Positions 56,799-64,000 of a stretch of DNA of 64,000 nucleotides are shown here, piece by piece (position 1 is the stretch's first letter; each line of letters opens with the position of its first letter). The stretch covers positions 2,045,656-2,109,655 of the forward strand of contig NZ_AP014815.1 of the NCBI RefSeq assembly GCF_001548095.1, written 5' to 3'. The position numbers and the translations under genes are program-made. Source of the DNA: Geminocystis sp. NIES-3708 (lineage in GTDB: Bacteria; Cyanobacteriota; Cyanobacteriia; Cyanobacteriales; Cyanobacteriaceae). The notes beneath the pieces are model-generated. The model was not told where the DNA came from, did no database searches, and worked only from the letters and a program-made list of their open reading frames with translations.

Positions 56799-59700
56799 AT
56801 GGCTAAAAAAAGCAAAAATCCTAACTCAGAATCTAATCAACTACAGCTTGATTTATACAATAATAACAGTCAAGAGGATACATTTACACAAGAGGAAGAA
56901 TTAATGAATTATGATGAATTTGACGATTATGACTATGATAATGATAACTTTAATTTAGGTGATGACTGGGAAAATAGCGATCGCACCATCGCACCGCCAA
57001 AAAGAGAATTAATTACCCTTAAACTCTTACAAGAAGCGATTATCAAACAAAATCCTGATGATATAGTCATGGCAGACTTTGCCGAATATGTTTTACCTAA
57101 TTTGTTAAAAGTTGCCATTGGTGTAACTGCCAAGGGGGGGAAATGGATTGAAAAGAAGTTAGCTGAAGGAATTAAAAGCAAAAGGGCATTAGGTGATCAA
57201 TCTCTCAATACTCATCTTTTAAATGGCTTATTTCCAGCTAATTTGATTCAAAAAGAATTACAAAAATTAGATACTACCGTTAGACGAGTCATTAAAGAAA
57301 AAGAAAGACGATTATCAACCGCAGGTTTTATTCTCCATGACTTTGAGAAATTCGATTATAGTCGTTTTCCCGAAATGCCTCAAAAATATATAGATTTGCA
57401 AAAAGATGAGACAAAAAAAATTAGAGATTTATCTGTTGCTGAACATCGAGAAATTATTACGGTTATCATTAAATATCTTAATCTCGATCGACTTATTGAT
57501 CCCGAAAATCCAGAGGGTTACTTAGAATATTTAGACGATATTTTATTCATTGCCTATAACACTCAAACCCGTTATGACACCAACTGGAATTTATCCCATC
57601 ATAGCGACTTAACACCGAAATTAACAGGAGATAAATTAAACTCCCTCGCCTATTTATCTTGTTTAGCCGATCGTTTTGCGTCAATCATAAAACATCCCCA
57701 AGACGCACTACAATCTAGTCTTAATGATTTAGTTGGGCGACTTAGTAACAGACAGTTAAAACTTTCTTACCATAGTATTGCAGAAAATAGAGGCGTTTTA
57801 ACCAACATCCTTAACAATGCTTTAATCGATGCCCATATCAATCTCAATACAACAGAACAAAAATACTATTATCCTTTACTTTATTTGCCTACAGGAGTAG
57901 TTTATTTGTGCGATCGTTATGCACCGAATGTCAATAAAGACAATATTCCTGTATTAGTCGTTGATAAGATTAAATCTCTTTGTAACGATGAACTAAAAAA
58001 ACGTCAAACGGGGTTTAACCGTGACGGTAAAGGCATTAAATATCCCGATTATTATGAGCTATTTTTTGATGATATTAGTTTAATGGAAGTTGCCCTCGAT
58101 GCCACTATTAAGATTCTTAACGACAAAAAACTGCCTGTTTCTGCTAGTCGTAGTGAAAATTTAGTTCAATTTCAGCAACAAGAAATTTTACCGAGTTATT
58201 ATAACTTTCAATTTTCTGATGATATTAGGATCGATCGAATTGCAGAATTTGGAGATACTGTAACCCGTAAAATTTGGGGGACAAAAGTAGAAAAAATCAC
58301 AGAATTAATTAAAGAAAATAAAGCTCAAAGAAAAAATAATAAAAACTTACCCGAACTTCCTAATCTTGACTTAACATCCGAAGTATTAATTCAAAAAATT
58401 GCTGAATTTTGGGATTTATCTGACCATTTACTTGCAATTAATAGTATTCAAAATATCAACCAAAAACTAAAAGATAAAAACTTGAAAGGAAATACAGGAG
58501 GAGTTCCTTATGAATGGTACTATTTAGCCGTTAAATATTTAGAAAAAAATCAAGGAATAGAAGACATTAAAAAACCTTGCTTAGAATTAATTGAATATTT
58601 AAAAACTATCATTGAACCTGCCATAAACAAATACAATATTGATGATGGTTGGCAAGATTTAAAATCATGGGTTTTACAAGTAATAATGTTACCAGAAAAA
58701 GAGTCAAAAAATATAAATAATCATAAATTTTTAGAGGAATTAAATAATTATCAATTAGCAAAAAAACAAGGGCGGGGAAAACAACAAATTTGTTCTATTT
58801 CCCATTCAGCTTATACCGTTACAGAACAAAGAGAATCTGCCGTTTTATTTATGCCCCAAGTTTATACTAATAAACAAATGTTAGGGGGTTCTAATGCCAC
58901 CAGAAATATCTCTAGTATTGCGGGTTTAGAGATGATGTTAAGACAAATTTTAATGAGTCAAACTCAAGCCATTGGCAAAAATTTTGAAGAAGCAAAATAT
59001 CGTTATCTTTACTTTTATTCGACTTATTATTGCACTCCTGAAACTAATATATTTTTACATAAGGCTTATGATAATATCAGACAAACTCGTTTTGACACTG
59101 GGATTCGTAATCATTTTATTAGTAAAGATTTACAAGCAGATTTTAGTTTAGAAAACTATCAAACTGTGGATATTTTTCATTTAGATAATGATAATTCTAA
59201 AACCATAGATAAAACTTTCAAATTATCTTATCCTGAAAGTCAACCACTAACATTTTATTTCATTGCATTACCACCAGAAAAAAAAGGAAAAGATAAAAAG
59301 GTAACGGATACAGAATCATGGATTATGCCAACATGGTTAGGTTTTGCTTTTCCCATGATTTTAGATGTAAAAATTGCCGTTTCTGAGTCACCAATTCCAC
59401 CGTTTATTGATGGTTCGGAATTTGATGAAACTGTCTTTTTAGATAGTCCACCAATCAGCATTAAAAGTTTAGTCAAAAAAGATAGATTTCGTCTTGATTA
59501 TATTTTAGAAGGTTGGCAAGAAAATAATAAAAATTTTGCTTCTCCTTTAAATATTCTTACGGCTTCTTATGCTATCCATCTTGATGTTAATGCTAAACAA
59601 ACTAAAAACGGTTATGAACCTAATTGGGGTAAATTAACCGAACTTACAAAAGATTTAGAAACCAGTCCTTTAACGGTTTTTTCTTATCTCAATAAATGGG

Positions 59701-60305
59701 TTCGTAAACAAAAATTGGACTCAGCAGGAATTAAGAAAATTAAGCTCTATGCTTATAATTTTTATCCCTGTTTTGACCCTTATATAACTTTTAATCTTGA
59801 AAAAGAGGAATTTATTATGCAACCAGAATCACCCTTAAATCATCCCTTAAATTTAACTTTACTTTATCGCAAATTTTATCGAGCTAAATCTAGTAAAGGA
59901 AATCCTATTAAAGCTAATGCAATTCTTAAACCTATTGATGAAGCCGCCGATGTTATTTTAACTGTTGATAAAGCTATCTCAGAAAATGAAGAAGCCTTAA
60001 TTTATGAGGTGGGGGCAAGAATTTTTAAATTAATGGAAAGGGTACATTCATCTACTGCGGAAGGGCGTTGGATAATTGCTAAAAAAGATGAAGAAAGACA
60101 GGCAATTTTAGAGTTTGCAAATTACTTTGTTAAGGAGGTTTTTATGGGTGCATTTAAGGGCGATCGATCTCGTTTAGCAGGACGACAATTAAACATTATT
60201 CGAGATACTTGTGAGTTTCTTTATCGCCTAGAAAATGATAAAGAATTTCAAGAAAAAAAAGCTCAAGGATTAATTAAAACTGATGATAATTCAGAGGAGG
60301 AATAA
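56799..60305 (+). CDS. cas10d: Type I-D large subunit Cas10d (Csc3) with HD nuclease
   Basis: 1168 residues from ATG 56799 (GGAAGAG upstream); a TTG five codons earlier is possible. Large subunit and nuclease of the I-D Cascade. N-terminal 20-65 is a very acidic Asp/Glu/Asn/Tyr-rich stretch, unusual for the family. HD domain: GFILHDFEKF (His and Asp near 180-181), LSHHSDL near 266 and CLADRFAS near 288. The palm region lacks a GGDD cyclase motif, as in I-D. The C-terminus (from about 1007) is the Cas11-like helical bundle, probably also made separately. Separated from cas3' by 1.1 kb and followed by a toxin-antitoxin-like pair. Confidence 0.9.
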   Translation: MAKKSKNPNSESNQLQLDLYNNNSQEDTFTQEEELMNYDEFDDYDYDNDNFNLGDDWENSDRTIAPPKRELITLKLLQEAIIKQNPDDIVMADFAEYVLPNLLKVAIGVTAKGGKWIEKKLAEGIKSKRALGDQSLNTHLLNGLFPANLIQKELQKLDTTVRRVIKEKERRLSTAGFILHDFEKFDYSRFPEMPQKYIDLQKDETKKIRDLSVAEHREIITVIIKYLNLDRLIDPENPEGYLEYLDDILFIAYNTQTRYDTNWNLSHHSDLTPKLTGDKLNSLAYLSCLADRFASIIKHPQDALQSSLNDLVGRLSNRQLKLSYHSIAENRGVLTNILNNALIDAHINLNTTEQKYYYPLLYLPTGVVYLCDRYAPNVNKDNIPVLVVDKIKSLCNDELKKRQTGFNRDGKGIKYPDYYELFFDDISLMEVALDATIKILNDKKLPVSASRSENLVQFQQQEILPSYYNFQFSDDIRIDRIAEFGDTVTRKIWGTKVEKITELIKENKAQRKNNKNLPELPNLDLTSEVLIQKIAEFWDLSDHLLAINSIQNINQKLKDKNLKGNTGGVPYEWYYLAVKYLEKNQGIEDIKKPCLELIEYLKTIIEPAINKYNIDDGWQDLKSWVLQVIMLPEKESKNINNHKFLEELNNYQLAKKQGRGKQQICSISHSAYTVTEQRESAVLFMPQVYTNKQMLGGSNATRNISSIAGLEMMLRQILMSQTQAIGKNFEEAKYRYLYFYSTYYCTPETNIFLHKAYDNIRQTRFDTGIRNHFISKDLQADFSLENYQTVDIFHLDNDNSKTIDKTFKLSYPESQPLTFYFIALPPEKKGKDKKVTDTESWIMPTWLGFAFPMILDVKIAVSESPIPPFIDGSEFDETVFLDSPPISIKSLVKKDRFRLDYILEGWQENNKNFASPLNILTASYAIHLDVNAKQTKNGYEPNWGKLTELTKDLETSPLTVFSYLNKWVRKQKLDSAGIKKIKLYAYNFYPCFDPYITFNLEKEEFIMQPESPLNHPLNLTLLYRKFYRAKSSKGNPIKANAILKPIDEAADVILTVDKAISENEEALIYEVGARIFKLMERVHSSTAEGRWIIAKKDEERQAILEFANYFVKEVFMGAFKGDRSRLAGRQLNIIRDTCEFLYRLENDKEFQEKKAQGLIKTDDNSEEE
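59817..60305 (+). CDS. cas11d: Cas11d small subunit from an internal start within cas10d
   Basis: In-frame ATG 59817 with a good internal ribosome site (AGAGGAA, 59804-59810, about 7 bases before) gives a 162-residue product beginning MQPESPLNHPLNLTLLYRKF and covering the C-terminal helical part of Cas10d. Separate translation of Cas11d from inside cas10d is established for type I-D systems, where several copies line the Cascade backbone. The match of position, length and ribosome site supports it here. Confidence 0.65.
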   Translation: MQPESPLNHPLNLTLLYRKFYRAKSSKGNPIKANAILKPIDEAADVILTVDKAISENEEALIYEVGARIFKLMERVHSSTAEGRWIIAKKDEERQAILEFANYFVKEVFMGAFKGDRSRLAGRQLNIIRDTCEFLYRLENDKEFQEKKAQGLIKTDDNSEEE

Positions 60306-60325
60306 TTAGGTTAATTATTTAATTT

Positions 60326-60604
60326 ATGAATCTCAGATTTTACATTGATCCCGAAACGGATTTACCCCATATCTACAACCATGATGTTCTCGAAAAAGAA
60401 ATAGAAGAAGTTTTCTATAACTTAGGAGAAGATCGACCCGGTAGAGATGGATCACGAGTTGCGATCGGACAAACTCAATCAGGTCGTTACTTAAAAATTA
60501 TTTATGTTCCCGAACCCGAATCGGATAGTGCTTTTATTATCACTGCTTATCAGTTAATAGGAAAGCCTTTAAATGCTTATCGTAAACGTAAAAAAAGAAA
60601 ATAG
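60326..60604 (+). CDS. DUF4258/RelE-like small protein, putative toxin
   Basis: 92 residues: FYIDPETDLPHIYNHDVLEK, then GEDRPGRDGSRVAIGQTQSG and RYLKIIYVPEPESDSAFIIT, ending AYRKRKKRK. This pattern (His-containing first strand, central R-x-x-A-x-G-x-T, basic end) is that of DUF4258/BrnT-like proteins with a RelE RNase fold. It is followed 2 bases later by a small acidic partner, the layout of a toxin-antitoxin pair, toxin first. It sits between cas10d (20 bases) and csc2. Activity unproven. Confidence 0.65.
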   Translation: MNLRFYIDPETDLPHIYNHDVLEKEIEEVFYNLGEDRPGRDGSRVAIGQTQSGRYLKIIYVPEPESDSAFIITAYQLIGKPLNAYRKRKKRK

Positions 60605-60606
60605 CC

Positions 60607-60813
60607 ATGATCAAAAATGAATTTCCGCAAGGATGGGATGAAAAACGAGTAAAAAAGCTCATCAATTATTATGAAAACCAAAGTGAAGATGAAGCAGTAG
60701 CCGAAGATGAAACTGTCTCATCCCAACAAACCTTAATGCAAGTTCCCACAGAATTAGTGCCAACTATTCTTGAACTAATTAACAAATATCAATCATCTTC
60801 ATCTATTTCTTAA
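60607..60813 (+). CDS. Small acidic partner of the DUF4258 protein, putative antitoxin
   Basis: 68 residues: NEFPQGWDEKRVKKLINYYE, then NQSEDEAVAEDETVSSQQTL, then MQVPTELVPTILELINKYQ. The same arrangement (GWDEERV helix, E-A-V-A-E-D segment, V-P-x-x-L-V-P helix) accompanies DUF4258 genes in many cyanobacteria. Highly acidic middle, fitting a neutralising partner for the basic protein. Two bases after the preceding stop, 37 bases before csc2. Role inferred from context. Confidence 0.6.
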   Translation: MIKNEFPQGWDEKRVKKLINYYENQSEDEAVAEDETVSSQQTLMQVPTELVPTILELINKYQSSSSIS

Positions 60814-60850
60814 AACTAAAAAATTTATCAATAAATCAAGGAGAAAAATT

Positions 60851-61870
60851 ATGTCTTTTTTAAAATCGATCGACTCTAAACATTTTCATACTGAAATCCC
60901 TTATAAACCTATGGGAAAATACGTTCATTTTCTAACTATTCGAGTCACAGAATCTTATCCTTTATTTCAAACCGATGAAGAATTAAATAAAGCCAGAGTT
61001 AGTGGTGGTATTGAAGATAAAACCCCTATTACTCGCCTTGCCATGTTTAAGCGAAAACAATCATCTCCTGAGCGTTTAATGGGGCGTGAATTGATGCGTA
61101 ATTATGGTTTTATGACAGCCGAAGAATGCGAATATAATGTTAAATTTGCGATGGATAACCCTGATTCTATCATCTATGGATTTGCCATCGGCGATTCTGG
61201 TTCAGAGAAATCAAAAGTGATGGTAGATACAGCTTTTTCTATCACTTCCTTTGATGAATCCCACGAAACCTTTACTCTTAACGCACCCTATGAAAACGGC
61301 ACAATGACATCCAAAGGAGAAGAGGGAAGTAAACCGGGGGAAGTAACAAGTCGTATTAATCAACAAGATCATATTAAACCACAAATATTTTTCCCTAGTA
61401 TTGTCACCTTAAAAGATCCCACAGAAGGTAGTTTTTTATATGTTTTTAATAATATCTTAAGAACTCGTCATTATGGTGCGCAGACTACTCGCACAGGTAA
61501 AGTGAGAAATGAGTTAATTGGGGTAATATTTGGGGATGGTGAAATCTTCAGTAATTTACGTTGGACACAAGCTATTTATGATACTTTGAAAACTAATAAT
61601 AAGTTCAATGATATTGATCCTTTAAATGAAGACGATGTTATTAAATATGCTCAAGATTCGATCGAAACTTTAATGAGAGATGAATTTATTGTTCACACAG
61701 ATTTTATCGGTAATTCTTTTAAAGAATTATTAGAAGAAAGCAAAGTAATTTTGAGTAATGAAGAACAACTAAAAGCAGTGTTAAAACAAGCTGATGATGA
61801 AGCTAAAGCATACGCTAAAAAACACATTAAAGGTAAACAAGAAGATAAGAAAAAATCAGCTAAAAAATAA
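60851..61870 (+). CDS. csc2: Type I-D Cascade backbone protein Csc2 (Cas7d)
   Basis: 339 residues, Cas7-group protein that forms the crRNA-binding filament. Recognisable blocks: FHTEIPYKPMGKYVHFLTIR, LAMFKRKQSSPERLMGRELM, YGFAIGDSGSEKSKVMVD and ILRTRHYGAQTTRTGKVRNE, then LIGVIFGDGE. The C-terminus is Lys-rich. AAGGAGAAAAA precedes the ATG. Downstream gap of 60 bases to csc1 contains a small hairpin. Part of the cas operon. Confidence 0.92.
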   Translation: MSFLKSIDSKHFHTEIPYKPMGKYVHFLTIRVTESYPLFQTDEELNKARVSGGIEDKTPITRLAMFKRKQSSPERLMGRELMRNYGFMTAEECEYNVKFAMDNPDSIIYGFAIGDSGSEKSKVMVDTAFSITSFDESHETFTLNAPYENGTMTSKGEEGSKPGEVTSRINQQDHIKPQIFFPSIVTLKDPTEGSFLYVFNNILRTRHYGAQTTRTGKVRNELIGVIFGDGEIFSNLRWTQAIYDTLKTNNKFNDIDPLNEDDVIKYAQDSIETLMRDEFIVHTDFIGNSFKELLEESKVILSNEEQLKAVLKQADDEAKAYAKKHIKGKQEDKKKSAKK

Positions 61871-61875
61871 CTGTA

Positions 61876-61890
61876 GGGTAGGCATTACCC
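61876..61890. repeat. Small hairpin GGGTA-GGCAT-TACCC, dispersed-repeat-like
   Basis: 5-bp stem and 5-base loop (TGTAGGGTAGGCATTACCCA) directly after the csc2 stop. Similar GTAGGGT-GGCA-ACCC motifs occur as dispersed small repeats in bacteria, especially cyanobacteria. It may attenuate readthrough into csc1. Confidence 0.4.
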
Positions 61891-61930
61891 AGCACAAAAA
61901 ACTTAGAGAAAATAAATTGTATTTTTGATT

Positions 61931-62680
61931 ATGACACATATTTATCAATGTGAAATTGAACTCCATGATAATCTTTACTATGCCACCCGTGAAATAGGTA
62001 GATTATACGAAACAGAAGCTATTTTACACAATTATAGCCTTTGTTATGCGTTAGGATTTGTGGACAGTGAAAAACATCGAACAACAGTTAATGATGAATA
62101 TTCCTATAAGTATTTTTGTCAAGAACAAATACCTAAATATAAAGAACATTTAACTCTTTTAAATGAACAAGGAATTTATATAACTCCTGCTAAATCCATT
62201 TCTCATAGTGCCGTATTAAATACATGGAAATATGCCAATAATAATTATCATGTTGAAATGGAAAAAACACAAAAAAATATTCCAAGTTTTGGTAGAAATA
62301 AAGAAATTGCTCCAGAGAGTAAATTTGAGTGTTTTATTATTAGTAAAAACTCTTTTAAAAAAGAGAATACAGTTAATGTTTGGCAATGGAAAATACCAAA
62401 ATTTATTCGTTTAGGAAAATGGATGAGTAAAGCTGAAGTAATAATAAACAAACTAGACTATAAAATCAAAAAAAATAGTAATTTTACTTGTGCTTATCCC
62501 CTCAATCCTTTAGATGTAATGTTTACTAATCAACTAATCTCTTACGACGTGATTAATATGCCACCAGTTAGCCTAATAAAAAATGTGACAATGAAGGGAG
62601 ATCATTATCAAATCAGTCTTGATGAAAACTCTAAACAATTAGTTAATATACCGGTAAATATGAATTATCGTTTTGAATAA
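61931..62680 (+). CDS. csc1: Type I-D protein Csc1 (Cas5d)
   Basis: About 249 residues from ATG 61931 (a TTG two codons upstream is open too). Cas5-group protein capping the 5' handle of the crRNA. IYQCEIELHDNLYYATREIG, then TEAILHNYSLCYALGF, is the Csc1 start. FIRLGKWMSKAEVIINKL near 155-172 is the glycine loop region, followed by NPLDVMFTNQL. 60 bases after csc2. After it comes 131 bases with a minor frame (62743-62826), then cas6. Confidence 0.9.
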   Translation: MTHIYQCEIELHDNLYYATREIGRLYETEAILHNYSLCYALGFVDSEKHRTTVNDEYSYKYFCQEQIPKYKEHLTLLNEQGIYITPAKSISHSAVLNTWKYANNNYHVEMEKTQKNIPSFGRNKEIAPESKFECFIISKNSFKKENTVNVWQWKIPKFIRLGKWMSKAEVIINKLDYKIKKNSNFTCAYPLNPLDVMFTNQLISYDVINMPPVSLIKNVTMKGDHYQISLDENSKQLVNIPVNMNYRFE

Positions 62681-62811
62681 TAAAAAAAAACCATGAAAAT
62701 TATCGATCAAACTTAATCTTACACCTTTAGCAAATACTTGGGAATGAGAATTTATGTTCAATATTTAGCAGATGATTTATTTCCCATTAACTATACACTA
62801 TTCACTAAAAT

Positions 62812-63630
62812 ATGCCTCACAGTTTAGTCATCAATTTTACACCTATTTCCGATATTCCTCTTGGTTATACTTCAGGGAAACATCTACACGGCTTATTTTT
62901 TACCTTAGTTAATGCCGTCAATCCAGAATTAGCGGAATATTTTCATCAATCGGTGGCAAATAAAAGTTTTACGGTTTCTTCTTTACAGGTTATTAATAGT
63001 AATAAAAATCAAGATAAGTTTTTACAATGGCAACAACAAAAAACTGTCAAAAAAGGTAGTAACTGTTGGTGGAAAATCACATTATTAGATGATACTTTAT
63101 TTAGTCAATTAACCAAATTATGGCTTAATTTAAGACCAGAAAAACCCTATCATTTAGGAAGTGGAGACTTATTCATTACCAGTGTTTTAGCCAGTTCAGA
63201 TAGTCACCCTTGGGCGAATGCGATGAGTTATCAAGAATTGTTCGATCGAGCTTCGGAAACACAAAGAAATATCAACCTAAAAATATATACTCCCACAGCA
63301 TTTAGACAGGGGAAATATGATGTATCTTTACCTACTGCTGAATTAGTATTTAATAGTCTATTAAGGAAGTGGCAAAAATATAGTAATATCCCTTTTGATA
63401 ATATTAATTTTGAGGAATTATATCCGGCTTATTTTGACATAAAAACAGAAATAATTATCGATAATAAAAGTAAATTTATCGGTTGTATTGGTACTATCAA
63501 TTATAAAATTTTAGGAGAAATAGAAGCGATAAAAATTAAACAAATTAATACCTTAGCAGACTATAGTTTTTATAGTGGATTAGGGAGAAAAACGACCATG
63601 GGATTTGGCGTACTTAAAAGACTTAATTAA
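62812..63630 (+). CDS. cas6: CRISPR RNA endonuclease Cas6 (type I-D)
   Basis: 272 residues. RAMP-fold RNase that cuts the CRISPR transcript within repeats. TSGKHLHGLFFTLVNAV (20-36) carries a His in the first ferredoxin helix, a likely catalytic residue. DKFLQWQQQKTVKKGSNCWW and KPYHLGSGDLFITSVL follow. The C-terminal glycine loop reads SGLGRKTTMGFGVLKRL. No good ribosome site is seen for ATG 62812, so it may be weakly translated or begin differently. Same direction as csc1 and cas4. Confidence 0.88.
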   Translation: MPHSLVINFTPISDIPLGYTSGKHLHGLFFTLVNAVNPELAEYFHQSVANKSFTVSSLQVINSNKNQDKFLQWQQQKTVKKGSNCWWKITLLDDTLFSQLTKLWLNLRPEKPYHLGSGDLFITSVLASSDSHPWANAMSYQELFDRASETQRNINLKIYTPTAFRQGKYDVSLPTAELVFNSLLRKWQKYSNIPFDNINFEELYPAYFDIKTEIIIDNKSKFIGCIGTINYKILGEIEAIKIKQINTLADYSFYSGLGRKTTMGFGVLKRLN

Positions 63631-63642
63631 TTATCTAAATAT

Positions 63643-63671
63643 TCTTTGCGTCTTTGTGCCTTTGCGTGAAA
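63643..63671. repeat. CTTTGCGT-type tandem motif
   Basis: Three imperfect copies (CTTTGCGT, CTTTGTGC, CTTTGCGTG) between cas6 and cas4. The motif CTTTGCGTCTTTG-GCCTTTGCGTG is a common dispersed fragment in cyanobacterial and other bacterial intergenic DNA; origin unclear. Confidence 0.5.
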
Positions 63672-63691
63672 TAACCTTATCTTTAAATATT

Positions 63692-64000
63692 ATGGAAAAT
63701 GACTTTATTTCTATTGCTTCTTTAAACCATTATTCCTACTGTCCTCATCGTTATTGGCGAATGTTTTGTGCTAACGAATTTGAAGATAATCAATATACGA
63801 TCGACGGTACAACTTTACACGATCGAGTCCATACAGTAGGCGATTTAAACTTAGGAGAAACATGGCAAATTAGAGCGATTTATCTCAAATCTGAACGGTA
63901 TAAATTAATCGGTAAAGCAGACTTAATTGAAGCAGAAAACGGTACTTTTTACCCTGTTGAATACAAGCGAGGTAAAAAAGGCGAATGGATTAATGATGAG
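63692..64000 (+). CDS. cas4: CRISPR-associated exonuclease Cas4, 5' part
   Basis: Runs off the right end after 103 codons. ATG 63692 gives MENDFISIASLNHYSYCPHR, then YWRMFCANEFEDNQYTIDGT. SYCPHRYW carries the first Fe-S Cys of Cas4. LHDRVHT, then LIGKADLIE (motif II Asp) and YPVEYKRGKKG (motif III E-x-K) are the RecB-type PD-(D/E)xK nuclease core. Cas4 processes prespacers with Cas1-Cas2. cas1 and cas2 are expected just beyond the window. 61 bases after cas6. Confidence 0.92.
   Translation, partial: MENDFISIASLNHYSYCPHRYWRMFCANEFEDNQYTIDGTTLHDRVHTVGDLNLGETWQIRAIYLKSERYKLIGKADLIEAENGTFYPVEYKRGKKGEWINDE

Noticed and set aside
56933-57181. Open frame antisense to the acidic 5' part of cas10d
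   Set aside because: Produced by the Asp/Asn-rich sequence; no start signal or homology.
62743-62826. 27-codon frame (MRIYVQYLADDLFPINY) between csc1 and cas6
   Set aside because: Too short, no ribosome site and overlaps the cas6 start; could be a vestige but cannot be supported.

Overview
The window is chromosomal DNA of a low-GC unicellular cyanobacterium, probably Geminocystis/Cyanobacterium-like (genus inferred from AT-richness and gene style only). Direct support for a cyanobacterium is about 19 copies of the HIP1 octamer GCGATCGC and clade-typical genes: crtH, ndhN, nblA (found here as an unlisted 58-residue gene), glnN, gap1, an Slr1339-type salt-stress protein and a MEKHLA protein.

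Region 1 (27-8486, all minus strand) is one surface-glycan or peptide-modification operon. It starts with a PqqD-like chaperone with a leader-like C-terminal tail and an HPr-kinase-like P-loop protein. It continues with five family-2 glycosyltransferases and one TPR-glycosyltransferase, and ends in two decayed genes: a sulfotransferase with two in-frame stops and a short-chain dehydrogenase with several frameshifts. Two neighbouring glycosyltransferases share an identical 150-base 5' segment.

Region 2 (8840-50855) is mostly housekeeping: an ArsA-like ATPase, carotene isomerase, a SucC-like protein, queF, trigger factor, mreC, rlmN, gyrB, a GHL10 glycosidase, a His-tailed ferrochelatase-like protein, menE, ndhN, aat, rsmI, gap1 convergent with nblA, an RRM protein, mrp, rodA, glnN, a K+ channel, an Amt transporter with a HAMP-like tail, gcvT and an OmpR-type two-component pair.

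Region 3 (50983 to the right edge) is a defence island. A WYL regulator is divergent from a type I-D CRISPR-Cas operon (cas3', cas10d with an internal Cas11d start, csc2, csc1, cas6, cas4, which runs off the window). The operon departs from the usual I-D layout in four ways: two tandem MNT-HEPN modules, both damaged, lead directly into cas3'; a two-repeat CRISPR-like element with a small ORF preceded by a strong Shine-Dalgarno sequence lies between cas3' and cas10d; two unrecognised small genes follow it; and a DUF4258-type toxin-antitoxin-like pair separates cas10d from csc2. This arrangement of I-D genes with embedded addiction-like cassettes is the most promising candidate for an undescribed system.
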